Made by a program: the position numbers and the translations under genes | NCBI RefSeq assembly: GCF_965638725.1 | Contig: NC_134951.1 | Coordinates: 23,753,746-23,817,745, forward strand | Origin: Aptenodytes patagonicus | Taxonomy: Eukaryota > Chordata > Aves > Sphenisciformes > Spheniscidae | Reading direction: 5' to 3' | DNA length: 64,000 bases | The notes under the pieces: model-generated | Seen by the model: the letters and a program-made list of their open reading frames with translations, nothing else | Database searches by the model: none | Told to the model about the DNA's origin: nothing | In this document: one piece after another, positions 1 through 11,560 of the stretch | How positions within the stretch are numbered: position 1 is the stretch's first letter | Layout of the letters: every line of letters starts with the position of its first letter

Positions 1-949
1 AGAACCACACACATGGTGCGCAAACCCCTGTATTAGAAAACTTAATAATTATGGGGGTTTGGGAATATTTTTTTCCTGGTAATCCAGAATGCTAGTAATG
101 AAAACTATCTGTTCATTCATTACTTAGTGCCAGTCTTAAACCAAAGGATTAAGGATTTCAGCTAACCTTTTTTCTACAACATACTGCATGACTTGAGTTT
201 GTGTACTAATTCTTATTTTCTTCACTTTTGTAAGATGTTGGACACAGGTCCTGAACAATCAATGGAATAATTAAACATTTTCTTGTGATGTGAAAGGAAA
301 AAAATACAGTTTAATCATTAAAATATTTTAAAAGTGGTTTTGTTAGGGGGTGAGTTTTTTGGGGGGAGGTTAGCAAATGTGGTAATGGAAGCCATTTTCT
401 AAGGAGAAATTTAAAGTCATTTTTTAATTACTATCTGCAGTTACTCTTTAACTTTTAATAACAAGAAATTAGTTCTATTAGGCCTACATTACAGGTCTCC
501 CTCTAAGTTCAGCTGGTACTAAAATAATAGAGACTTTCTATTCAAAGCCAAAGAACAATAAACTGAGGTTATTTTGCTCTCCAGTGAAGGCTGACTTTCA
601 GTGGGGATAAATAATTACTTTAGACTGTAAACAAATAGCATATCACTTTTCTTTGTATGTGGGTTGATTTTAATATTGCTATAATTTCTTTATTTTATGC
701 CTAAAGATGTTCTAGGTAATTTACAGACCAATTTAATACACAAACCAGAAGCCTAAAATCTATATAGAAAAATTAAACAAATGGATCATGGTAAAAATGG
801 AAATGAAATAGGTGTTCAAGAATATCAAATCATCAGCTATTAATTTTTTTTGCCTTGTTCCTCGTTCTGCAAAATCTGATTGATCTCTATATAATCCTTC
901 CTCACAACACTATTTTTATTTCTAGGCCATAACCTTCTCTGGTCTCACA
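1..949. other. AT-rich intergenic sequence
   Basis: AT-rich DNA with many short A and T runs and no open frame of note. I see no repeat family, RNA gene or splice-flanked exon here. A G-rich patch lies near 347-370, but it does not form a clean four-run quadruplex motif. Confidence 0.6.
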
Positions 950-1031
950 GCTGACCCTGCTTGGAGCAGGAGGTTGGACTAGAGACCTCCTGAGGTTGCT
1001 TCCAACCTGAATTTCCCTGTGATCCCATGAT
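950..1031 (+). mobile_element. CR1 LINE relic, 3' end only
   Basis: This short segment matches the 3' untranslated tail of avian CR1 elements. It has a GGAGCAGG..GGTTGGACTAGA block, then GACCTCCTGAGG, then TTCCAACCTGA, and a decayed terminal repeat (CTGTGATCCCATGAT). CR1 copies are usually truncated at the 5' end, so a tail-only fragment is expected. The end repeats are mutated, which suggests an old insertion. Family assignment is from memory of the CR1 tail; the 5' boundary is approximate. Confidence 0.85.
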
Positions 1032-4000
1032 CTGTGCTGACTCCACTTATCCCCCTCTCTGAGCCGAAGCATGCTCATGGGCTACATCTACACTGTCGAA
1101 TCCCTCGGTGCCCAAAGTGGAGAGGGGCACCAGTGAGTGAAAGCAGACCACCTGTACCCACACTACACCTACAGCCAGTCTACACCCACCCCATGCCCCT
1201 CTGCTCCAGACTCCTGTGTTACTCCTGAGACATAATTACCATCTGTGTGAGCGGGAGAGGGGTCATTTTGTCCAAAACATCTGAAAAGTGAGGGTCGTAC
1301 TTGGTCCACCAGGGTGAACGACCCACACTGGAGACTGCACGTCGCCTGCCCGAGGGTGTAGGGTACAGGAGACAGAGGGCAGAAAGAGCCAGACCTGGGG
1401 CAGCCCTGTCCATGCAGCCCTCCAGAGGGGCTCTGGGGGTGAAATCTCTCCAAGCACCACCCAGGGGACTTGCCTGTCCCGGAGAAGGGTGGCTGGAGGC
1501 CCCCAAAGCGGAGCCAGTGTGGAATGAGAGGACGAGTGCTCGCCTTCGTTCCCTGGCCCCCTCGAACCCATCAGGTCACAACCCATCCCTTGGTTTAGCT
1601 CACCACCATGCAACTCAGACTCTAGTAAAACCCCAAAAGCCTTGGGCATCTACTTTAGAAAAACAGGAAGTTTTTCCCTTTTTATTTTTCTCTATAAAAG
1701 ATATCTTAGAAAGCCTTAAACATATAGGTTGGTTTATAGAGAGGATGCCATAAATAAGGCTTCTGTACCAGCTCTACTTGCAAAGATAGAAAATAACAAG
1801 AAATAGGTAGAAGAATATTTTCTGACAGGTAAATTCCTGGTTGGACACCAAATAGTCATATGGGATAAATGATTAAAATCTCCAACACTTCCAGCTCTTT
1901 TCTGCTCATTGATTCTTCTTTCTCAGGGAAGGAAACAGGAGTGGCACGAGAATCCTTGCAGTGCAGCAGCCAGAAGTGGACATATCCCAGCTTAAGCTGG
2001 GGCTGAACATCTTGCTAGCACCTGAGTTAATGTTTGCAGGGCAGGGCTGGAGCTGTTCGTTGAAGAAATCTGGACCATTGATTCCCAGAAACGCCCTGCG
2101 ATACGAATAACTGTGTGATCCTGTCCAGAGCAGCTGCCACAACACCAGCATGATAAGATCTGACTGAATCTGTAATTTTGTTTAATGTAGCTGTTGCAAC
2201 ATAAACCTAACGAGGCTTGAATACTGGGGCTTATGTTTATTTGTTTTGTTTAGCTTTGGAATTGATATAATTATACAGAACAGCTAAGCCATTTTACTCT
2301 CATTATCCAAGATGTTATTTAATCTTCAGAGTCAATCAGATTAGAAGAAATCTGTTATCACTTTCAAGATAAATTCCTGTAAATCAAGAATTTGTAGTCA
2401 GGTCATCCCAAGAGTATCAGGAACGCTCTTCTGTTGTTATGCAGAGCTCAGGTGATGTTGGGGTGCATTTAGAAGGACTCTGAAATGCAAAGGGCAGGGC
2501 ATTCATGAGTTTTGTTGGACATGGCCCGATTTCACAATGTAAACAACTGTGTCAGGGAACCCACATACAACACAGATGTTCCCAAGCTTAGTTAAAAAAC
2601 AACTCTGTAGTGTAAGAGAAGCTTATTCATCTCCCTAAACCAAAGCTGAAAATTATCAAATAGACTCAGTGAAACTCAGAATTAGTATATGTATAAAACT
2701 GTTGCATGTTATGGTGAATATCTAGAGAAGGTCAAACAGACAATGAATTAAATTTATACTGAGGACTCAGAGTTGCATCTAAGGGCTCAGACTTATTCTG
2801 TGGCCCGTAGACTAAAACAGATGTGATTTAACCACATCCACACTATTTAACTCTCTTGTTAGCCAAATGAAATAGTTGGGAATAGCCAATAGCCTGTGCT
2901 AACTCCCAAAGTTAGGCAAAGGAAACGTAGCCCATATATCCCCTCTGTACATACATACAGAGCAGACTGCAGGCTGCCTTTTAAGCTTGGAAGATATTTG
3001 CCTTTTATGTCTGAACTGAACAAAAGCCCTTTAGAAAGTGACAGGACAAACCACCACACCTTCAGAGATATAGTGGCTGATGACCATTAAATGTAAAGGT
3101 TTGTCCTTGGCAGGGGACCTGTCTTGATAAATTAGTTCATTTTCCCATCTAAACTCCAAAAGGAGCTCTTGCATCAGAGAACTGAAGGAGACCTGAAAAT
3201 ACCTAGAAGGGGGAAGCAAACAAGCTGCAGTAATACATATAAGCACATTTATCAGTTTTCCTAGACTTGCATATTTCTTGTGCCTACAACAGTAAAAAGC
3301 AATCACCCTTTGGAGCCCTTAGATAGCCTGTACTCCAGCAGTCTCCTTTAATTATTACATGTCCATCAAGAACTGAACTGCAGACCCGCGTGCTAAGCGA
3401 TATGGGAAAGACTTTAAGCTCCTCAAAATCATAGAAAACCACCAGGCATCTCAGCAGCGAGGAGCACTGGCTCCTTCTGTGGAAAGGTGACGTGCAGACT
3501 TCACTTGCCAGTAACTCTGCTAGAGAGACCATGGAAGATCTCTTCCAGATCTAAATTAATATATAGGAAGTACAGACAAAACGTTGTCTTCAGTCAGTTC
3601 TTCATAGATTATATAAGGAAAGAGGCTAAAATTTGCAACCACTGATAAGGAAGATTGAGCAACTGCTAGCTGTATCTTCAGACGGAGTATTTCATAGACA
3701 CAAGAAATCCACAGGAAGGAAGCAATTATGATCTCATCTGATTTATTGTTAAAACCTTAGACAGAAGATGACAGGCTCTGTATGTTACATGTGTCCATAT
3801 GTTACAAGTTCTGGCACTGTGCTCTGCAGGTGGTATCTGCAGTGTTTTGGTGTTTGACTGATAGATGCATTTCTTTAAACATTAGGAGCTGTGTCCATGA
3901 TAGATGGTGTTAGACAAATTTATTCAGTTGCATTTAGAAGGAGCTCTATGATGAGCCGTGATTTTTTGTGTGTGTTGCCATCTTCCTTGCAACCAGCCAG

Positions 4001-7000
4001 ATTTTGAGAAGCTGCCCAGCTCAAAACACTGCTGGAGCTTAACCAATACTGAAAATGTAGAGCATGTCTGCTGCCATCTCAGAGATCACTACAGTCTTTT
4101 ATGGGTTTCTCCTATCATAACAAGGAAGCAGACCTATGCTCAGCTGTGGTGGGAAATGCTGCAGTGCCAAGACACCCATGACCATTCCCTCAAGGAAAAT
4201 GTGTCAAAAATTTTGCCTTAATATAAACATTTTGGGCTTAGTGAATCACCACTTGCTATAAAGCATTTAATATATTCTATAGAAAATGAATGAGATAAAT
4301 AGGGAACAGGATTTCTAGCAGTCAGTGTCTGAGTGAGGCAAAACCTGCATAAGCTTGTAGGATGTTCAAATGTCTGAAGACTGAACTGAAGCTAGCTCAG
4401 TTCCTATGTATCACTAGGATTTTCAAATATGAATATTATCCTGTTGTTTGATTTCTAAATTTGAGTCTATATCATGGAAAATGAGACTGGGAAAGATTAT
4501 AACAGCCTGCATGGTAGAAGAGATGAAGTTTTTGGGTATCATGTTGTGATTTGAACCCACATCTCCAGAGAACACCATGACCAGCATTGAAGGTGAGACT
4601 TTTTCAACCTTCCCAGTTTAAATCCTTCCACTGTCCAAGGGTAACAAAAAATTCACAGGGGATCCCCCACTTCCTAGGTACATGGACCCTAGGTTATAGA
4701 ATTAGTATCTTCTGCCTACTATCTTCAGTATATTTCTAATTAGGCAAGCAAAATAAAACCGTCTTCAGCAGCAGAATCTGAGTGACAATGAACTACAGCA
4801 CCCACATTACGACTACTGTGTTGGGAAGCAAGAAAACTGATTTCAAACCTTTGCTCCAAATCTGGGAGGAGAAAATGGCCTCACGCACTTGCCAGGTGAG
4901 TACCCCAACTAGCAGGATATGAATTATATATGACAAACAACGGGCAATCCTGTGTCAGCAGTCCAGTAATCAGTGAGCTTTCATATGCTTCCTAATCTGG
5001 CACGTGCACTCTGAGAGCCCATGTGTGAGAATAAGCAGAGGAATTCATGGGACATAAACATGTGCTAAGTGTCTCAGCTTCTTCACCACAACAGATGTAT
5101 GATGGTGTTTGTGCCCATGGGTAGACATGCAATGCCTTGGCACCGCAACAGCAAAAACTTTGCACTGATTTTTTTAGGCATCTACAGAGCAAGGAGACAG
5201 CAGAGAGAGTTTTGAGGATCCCAGTGACACACAGATGCTGGAAGTATCCTAAAACAACAGGGATCTGTACAGCTTTAAACCCTTTATGGGTTTTAGCCTT
5301 AGATTAGGTGAAAGGGCTTTTCCACAACCAAAGCTAGCTATATACGAGACTAGGCTAACAGTACTTCCCCAGAGGAAAACTGTGTGGATAAATATGGTGA
5401 TGAGTGAAGGGGATGGCGGTAATGCTGCCTATAAATGCATAAAGTACTTAAAGAAGCACCCTGACCCGTCCCTGTGTTGGGTGAAGTGACTGTGTATGAG
5501 CTTGGTTGGTTTGTAAAGGGTTTTGCAAGCACTGAGGGATGCAGTTTTACAACTGCAAGCTATGACTGTGGTTACGGGGGAAGACTGTGGGAACGTTTAT
5601 CCAACTTATACACAACAAAAGCAACAGTAAGAACCTTCTACTGAGTGCAACATTTATTTTCACACATGTAACATACATTCATTCATAAAGGATTTCAATT
5701 CAAAATTCAAAGGATCCCTTTCTGGATCAAGCAGAGTTGTTCTGGGAGTTAACTCATTTATTTCCTCTGCAGCGTCATAGCTGTATTTTACTGTGAAAAC
5801 TCTGACTCTTCCCCATCCTTTTATACATTATTCAATGAATTTGATCCCTCAGACAACATGTTAAATAGATCAGTCTTTTTAAATCAAAATATTCAATCTC
5901 AATATTTTAACACACACTTAAATATGTTAGGTACCAAACTTGGGTTGGATTTTTTTAGGCATGTCAGAGGTGTATGGAAAAAGGAGTTAGTGTAGGCTCA
6001 GATGTACTGCAGGGATGAAAGGGCGTAAGAGGGGAAGGGAGCTTGCCATGGCTTGCACCTTCTCCATCGGCACTGCCTGGTGTAATGCATGTTGCATTTG
6101 TCCTCCCTTTCATCTCTTGCTCTCATTGTGTTATTTCATCACTTTTCTTCTGCTCTTTGTTCTAATAAGGCTCCCCATATGTTGACATGAATCACTGTGA
6201 TGTAAATTACACAGCCCTGTTGAGATCCATGATAGTTCTTCAACCTGGAAGGTAGTACCCCTGGGGTTTCCGAAATAATTCTACTAAAAAATAAAGGCCA
6301 CTGATGACAACTGTGAAAAAGCTGGATTGATTTTAGGAGGAAGATGTTTTCTGACTAAGATGCTAAGCTGTTTAATGAAGTAAACAACCCAGAATTACGG
6401 GGGTGGGAAAGGATGCTAAGCAATCTGGCAGTGGTGGGAGAGGCTAAAAGAGGACACAGAAGTGATGCGGGTCTGCCTCTACCAAAATCTTTGCTGTACA
6501 TTGCTCAAGCCCTGAGTCTTAAAATTCTGCCTGAAGATGTGCAGGTGTGCATATATCTTCTGTTGTATGAACCTGAGGGTGAATCGTGACCCTCACCGAT
6601 TTCATGTCGAAGGTCCTGAAATTCCCCCACTGGAGACAGCTGGTTTGAAACTGTTAATTTCCACTTTGTGGCTGCTATACGTCACCCAAATGCAGCAAAC
6701 AGGACACCCAGTGGCACCACTCAGTATGTCACAGCGAGCATGAACCACCCTCTGATCCGGGCTGCTCCTGCTGTTCAGGCAACACCCGAACCCAGCACCA
6801 AGAGCTGCTATGGGGGAGAGACCTCAGTCCTGGGACACAGCTGTGTTGGGGGTCTCCAAAATGGGAGCGCCCGATTTCTGCTAGGGCTTGAGCTCCCCCT
6901 TCTTCTCCTCTCTTCTCCTTACCTTTTGCCTCCCACTGCCAATGCTTCATTTTTGCCCTTTGACCACTACAAATCAAAGGAGTGTCACTGACACTGGGAA

Positions 7001-9370
7001 TGAGGTAGGAGCAGTAGACAGCAATGACCAAAGCTTTGCACACATTAATCTTTTTACCTGCAGTCACGCTGCAGCAGCTGTCATTTACTGGCTTTCCAGC
7101 CTCCAGCAGCAGGAAAATGTGCCCGGGACACATCTCATTAATACAAACAGAGCGAGACGTGGTTTGTCTTACCCCACATAAAATTCAACTGCTTTGTATT
7201 TACCGACGTTTAAATGCCAGCTGACTTTAAATGCCAGCTGTCTCAGAGGTGTTTTGTAAAACTCCCCTTCCGTGGGAAAACTCATGGTGTCAGCTAAGGC
7301 TTACTGTGTGCAGGATTTGCTTCTCTTACCTTTGTCTAATGCATTGGTGCCAGAGAGAGACTGATGCCAACTGACAGGCTGAGGGATAGGTGCTGCTGTG
7401 CCCATTTTTATTTCCATTTTATTGTCTGCAAGCCTGTGCTGGGCCAGGGGCAAAGCTGGTTTGCTTGGGGCTCTCATAATACACTGTATTTCACTCTGCT
7501 TTCCAGAAAGAAGAAATGCAATGGCTCTCTCTTCTTTGAACGTTGTAAGAGTGTATCCATTAATATAAGAGCTAATTCCAAGATGTATAAATACAAATAT
7601 TTCAAATAATATAAACATATTTTAAACTTAAGTGTATTTAAGTTCTTAAATATGTGACCTAAATATATTTAAAATATCACATAACTGTGCAGCTGCTATA
7701 TTAATGTACCTTATCAAAGGGGAGACAAAGTTGAAAAAATTTGTTGCTCACAATGTTTTCTGACCCTGGGAAGACTCTTCTCCCACTTTGAATGTCATTG
7801 TCATCACCAAGGATTCGCAGGGAGAAGTATCTCACATATCAAGAAAGTCAGCTGAAAAGAGCTGTTGTGATTTTTCATGAGAAATTTCTTGTGACATGCA
7901 CTTTGTGGAAAATCAAAACTCACATTTTCCTTTGTCAGTGAGAGGGGGAGGAAATTGGTTGAAAATGAAAAATGTTCCATCAAAAGTGTCCAGGTTTGTC
8001 TTTCAGGCATGCCTTCAAAACCTAGGAAATTTTAAGTGAAAGGAAAATGTCTCCTTTTTTTTATGTTTAAAAACCTTTTTTTTATCCAAAACAATCAATA
8101 TTTTTCAATTGTTTTTGTATATCAACTCTAAGCGCAAAGCTATTGTCCAGTGACAAAACTATATAATATCTGCTCTTGCTCGTGGCTTTTGCATGTGGCA
8201 AGGAGTGAATAAACAGCTTTGATAAAGAAATGAATTGGAGTTGCTTCATAAGACCACTCTTACTAATACTCATGTATATTCATTCTTCTCATTATTTCCA
8301 ATGAATGCAAACAAATCATGTCTGAGATTTTTTTGTAAGTTCTTAAAGCTTAGAGATACAAGGTACAAGAAGTTGGAACAAACACAAATTAAAATGCGTG
8401 GAGGAATATGGATATATATTGTTACATTATACAGTGTCATAGAACTCCAAGAAGAAAGTTGAAGGAAAAAATTAAGACAAATTTGTCAATATGGGCATGG
8501 GAATGAAACCTTAATCTCATGACTAAATCCATCATATCTATTGGCTTATTGCTAAGATTCATTGTCAGAAGAAATTAGCCTTCTCTATAAGCCCAGCCTT
8601 CCATGAAGCATTTAAATATGGAATGATATTAACTACACTCCTACACATCTGTGTATGAGCTGCTTTAACAGGGAAGGGCTCCCTGGTGTTTAACTGTGCT
8701 TATACTTTTATTACTATCTCTCAGTTTTTGAGGACATTAATTTTCAGGTAAGCTGTTATGTGAACCAGCTCTACTTGTACACCTGTAGGAGAAAAAAAGT
8801 TCTTTCTCAAAAAATATGCCCATTCTACATATCCACAAGAATTTCACTCTAAGGGATCTCAAAGTATGTCACAAGCTTCAGTCCTGATTCAGGCAAGCGT
8901 CCCATCTGGGATCCTCGCTGCGAACAGGCAGAAGCATGTGTTAAGGGTCTTCTGGAGTTCAAACCTACATGTCCAGGAACAAAGAGGATGTAAAATTAAG
9001 GGGCAAACCAGCGGTAGAACCATGTTGGCAAGAGAGTATTTCTGTTCTGTGTTTTTCTAAGCAGGTCTTCACTGAAGAGCTAGCCCAAACTCTTATCCCA
9101 GGGTTGCTCTTAACCCTTCCCTTGTTACAGTGAGAACCTCTCACCCAAGTCTGCTGGGCTTATCCAAGGCAGTAGGCTAAAATGTGGCCAATACTTTCAG
9201 CATGACTGGAGACTCTGGTTTGCATTGAGGGCAAAGACTGAATCGCTCCACGCTCATAACACTCAAAAATGAGCATACAGTGCCCTGCAATGTGTTCGGG
9301 AAGCTGGACGTGTTTTCCATGGTTCCTTGGGCAATAACCCAAGGTTATTAAAACCCAGTGGTTTTAAACT
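1032..9370. other. Intergenic sequence, no supported gene
   Basis: The first part (about 1034-1660) is clearly richer in G and C than the AT-rich flanks and holds an open stretch of about 150 codons (1301-1753). I recognise nothing in that translation and it has no domain-like pattern. The rest is AT-rich with short chance frames. A very AT-rich patch with small palindromes lies at 7600-7680. I see no further CR1 tail, tRNA or LTR. Confidence 0.5.
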
Positions 9371-9526
9371 AAAAGAGAATGGAAACATTCAAGGTCAGAT
9401 TGGACGGGGCTCTGAGCAGCCTGATCTAGTTGAAGATGTCCCTGCTCATTGCAGGCAGGGTTGGACTAGATGACCTTTAAAGGTCGCTTCCAACCCAAAC
9501 CATTCTATGACTCTACGATTCTATGA
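9371..9526 (+). mobile_element. CR1 LINE relic, 3' end only
   Basis: The segment follows the CR1 3' untranslated region in order: AAGGTCAGATTGGACGGGGC, then CTGAGCAGCCTGATCTAGT, then GGTTGGACTAGATGACCTTT, then TTCCAACCCAAACCATTCTA, and it ends in three decayed copies of the terminal octamer (ATTCTATGACTCTACGATTC and onward). No coding part is left, so it is a strongly 5'-truncated copy. The terminal octamers are better preserved than those of the copy near 1 kb. Confidence 0.93.
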
Positions 9527-10479
9527 ACCATAGCATGGTCCTGATAGCACACAGAAACCATGGAAATATCCCCACAAAAGGCAGGCATGTGCCCAGAAGA
9601 GTGCGGCTCCACTGAGAACCCAGCTGTTCAGGTCATACTTCAGTACTTTGTACCCTCTTATGCCTGAATGAGGATAACGTTGGTGCCACTCACATGGCTC
9701 AACCCTTTGGTGACGACACAGCGTCTGGGTGCAGCCATCATAGCAGGGCTCAGTCTGGGTAGCCCCACTCTTGGCAGGGGTTATAAGCACAAAAGCTGTT
9801 GCTTTCCCACCCCAAAGCAAAGCAGCTCCATGCACCAGAGGTGCCCAGGCCCCCACCACCTGCTCCCAGGGGGTGCAGAGAGGGATGCATACCCAACATT
9901 TGACCTACACTTTCTCGACACTAGTGATGCCTAGTATGTTTTTTCTCCAGCCACACAGCTATAAGCAAATTGTTCCTCCTGGCAAAGTGGTGTACCCTGA
10001 AACTTCATAAGAAGGACAGGGAGGCCCGTAGCCCATCTCCCCCTTTGTAAACTTGTTTGCCACAATTTAGTGATTGTAAAGATCAAGTATGAGTCAATCA
10101 CCAAAAAAGCATTCTGGTATTATAATCCCACAGAAGTAATAGATAAATTAAAAAAAAACAACTTTGCGCAAAAAACCTTGCAGATAGAAACTGGCTTTTG
10201 CTTTCTATGTAAGGAGAAAAGTTACCTATAATTCAGTTATTAGTGACCACAGAGGAGGTGCATCTCACATGAGATCGTGAGTAAAAGTTGGACGCTCAGA
10301 CTGCCCCAGGTGATTACCTATGACTTACATGTCCAATTTTCAGGTGTTTCAATTACAGCCAATGGCTCTGTCCTGCCTGTTCAGAATTGCCAGCCGCAGA
10401 CGGGAATTCTGCCCCTCTGGAAATCTGCCCTGTGTTTCTGAAGGGCAAAGATTTCTAATACGCAATCAGATTTATGCCA
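9527..10479. other. Intergenic sequence upstream of the CpG island
   Basis: Mixed composition. Bases 9600-9900 are moderately GC-rich with overlapping short frames on both strands that I cannot assign. From 10000 the sequence becomes AT-rich again until the CpG island. I see no repeat family or exon. Confidence 0.5.
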
Positions 10480-11560
10480 TGCCACGACACTTTACACGTG
10501 CACCGCCGCAGCACAGCTGTGGGCCACGAACAAACGTCTTCCTGGTGTTGCCGGTGTCCCGGGAAGGGTAGGGTGCTGCTGGCAGCAGCTGGAGGCACAG
10601 CGGCTGCTCTCTACCCCGCGTGCCCGCAGCGGTGAGCACGCTGTGGGCCTCAGCCGCCCCGCGCCGCGCTCCACCGCTGGACGTCGGAAGCCCCAGCCAC
10701 TTCCCTTCCTAAAAATTACCGCGGCAGAAATGCTTTTTAGCACAGCACCCGGTGCGCCCAGGTACTTAAAACCTGCGGGGCACTGCGTCCTGCAGAGGCT
10801 GCTAAGGGCGAGGCGGAAGGTGTTGGCCCCCCAGGGAAGGATGCGCTGCGGTCTGCCGGGTCGGGCCCTAAATCAGCGCCCTGTCCCCAGGAGGCGGCCC
10901 GGGAGAAGGTGCTTCAGAGGGGAGGAAGCGCTCGGAGCACCGCGGGGCCGGTGCGGGCGCCCTGCGCTCCCCCCTGCACGGCGGCGCCCCCGGAGCCCCC
11001 GATCGCCCCCGGAGCCCGGCGCTCCCCGAGCCGCTGCCGCCGTCAGGCCGGCTCCCTGCCGCCGCCGGCGGCCGCCCCGCGGGGCTCCGGGGCCGGGGCG
11101 GGCGGCGGGGCCGCGCGCTGCCTGCCGTGACGGGCCCGGCGCGCGGCGGCGGGATTGGCTGTCCCCGGCCGGCGGGGCCGGCGCAGCCGCGGCGGGAGCG
11201 CGGGGCGGCGGCGGCGGGGCGGGGGGCGCGCGCGGCCGGCCGGCAGCACGCACACGCGGCGCCCCGACGGCAGCGGCGAGTACGCGCGGGGGGGAGCTCG
11301 GCCCTCGGGCGGGCGCAGCTGCCGCCTCCAGCGCCCGGGCTTTCCTCTGCCTTTTTTTCCCTGCCTTTTTTTGCCTTTCGCCGTTTCTTTTTGCCTTCTT
11401 TTTCCTTCCCTCCCAGGACTGGAAGTGGGATCCGCGTCCCTGAAACTGCTATGCCAACTGAACTCTCCCGGGCCGTGAGAATGCACGCCATCTCCGACCT
11501 CCACTCCTCCCTCACCCTGCGACTCCTCAACAAGGGGCCCGAGTACCTCCGCAGGCAGAT
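10480..11560. promoter_or_regulatory. CpG island over the FAM110C promoter and 5' end
   Basis: GC content and CpG density rise abruptly here, with the core at about 10850-11340, against AT-rich surroundings. An inverted CCAAT box (ATTGG, 11154-11158) and a GC box (GGGGCGGGG, 11216-11224) lie 225-300 bases upstream of the FAM110C start codon. No TATA box is evident, as is usual for CpG-island promoters. The CCAAT position suggests transcription starting at roughly 11215-11260. No ATG occurs between 11161 and 11450, so a transcript starting there would first meet the FAM110C start. Long open frames on both strands in this island are an effect of the high GC content, not evidence of genes. Confidence 0.85.
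11341..11416 (+). promoter_or_regulatory. Pyrimidine-rich leader ending in an acceptor-like CAG
   Basis: About 75 bases are almost pure C and T on the plus strand with repeated T runs, ending in CTCCCAG at 11416, 34 bases before the FAM110C start codon. This has the form of a polypyrimidine tract plus 3' splice site. It would make the coding exon an internal or last exon, with a non-coding exon upstream; GCAGCG/GTGAGC at about 10631 is one possible donor. The other reading is unspliced 5' UTR downstream of the CCAAT and GC boxes. The sequence alone does not decide. Confidence 0.45.

Noticed and set aside
4540..4575. GGTTCAAATC-like word on the minus strand, considered as a tRNA T-loop
   Set aside because: No matching D-arm, anticodon arm or acceptor stem at the right distances.
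10643..11443. Plus-strand open frame of 266 codons in the CpG island
   Set aside because: Composition artefact; Arg, Pro and Ala repeats without domain features.
11127..11450. In-frame N-terminal extension of FAM110C
   Set aside because: It would have to start at GTG; there is no ATG between the TAA at 10869 and 11451 in this frame, and the extension is low-complexity GC-rich coding with no family similarity.
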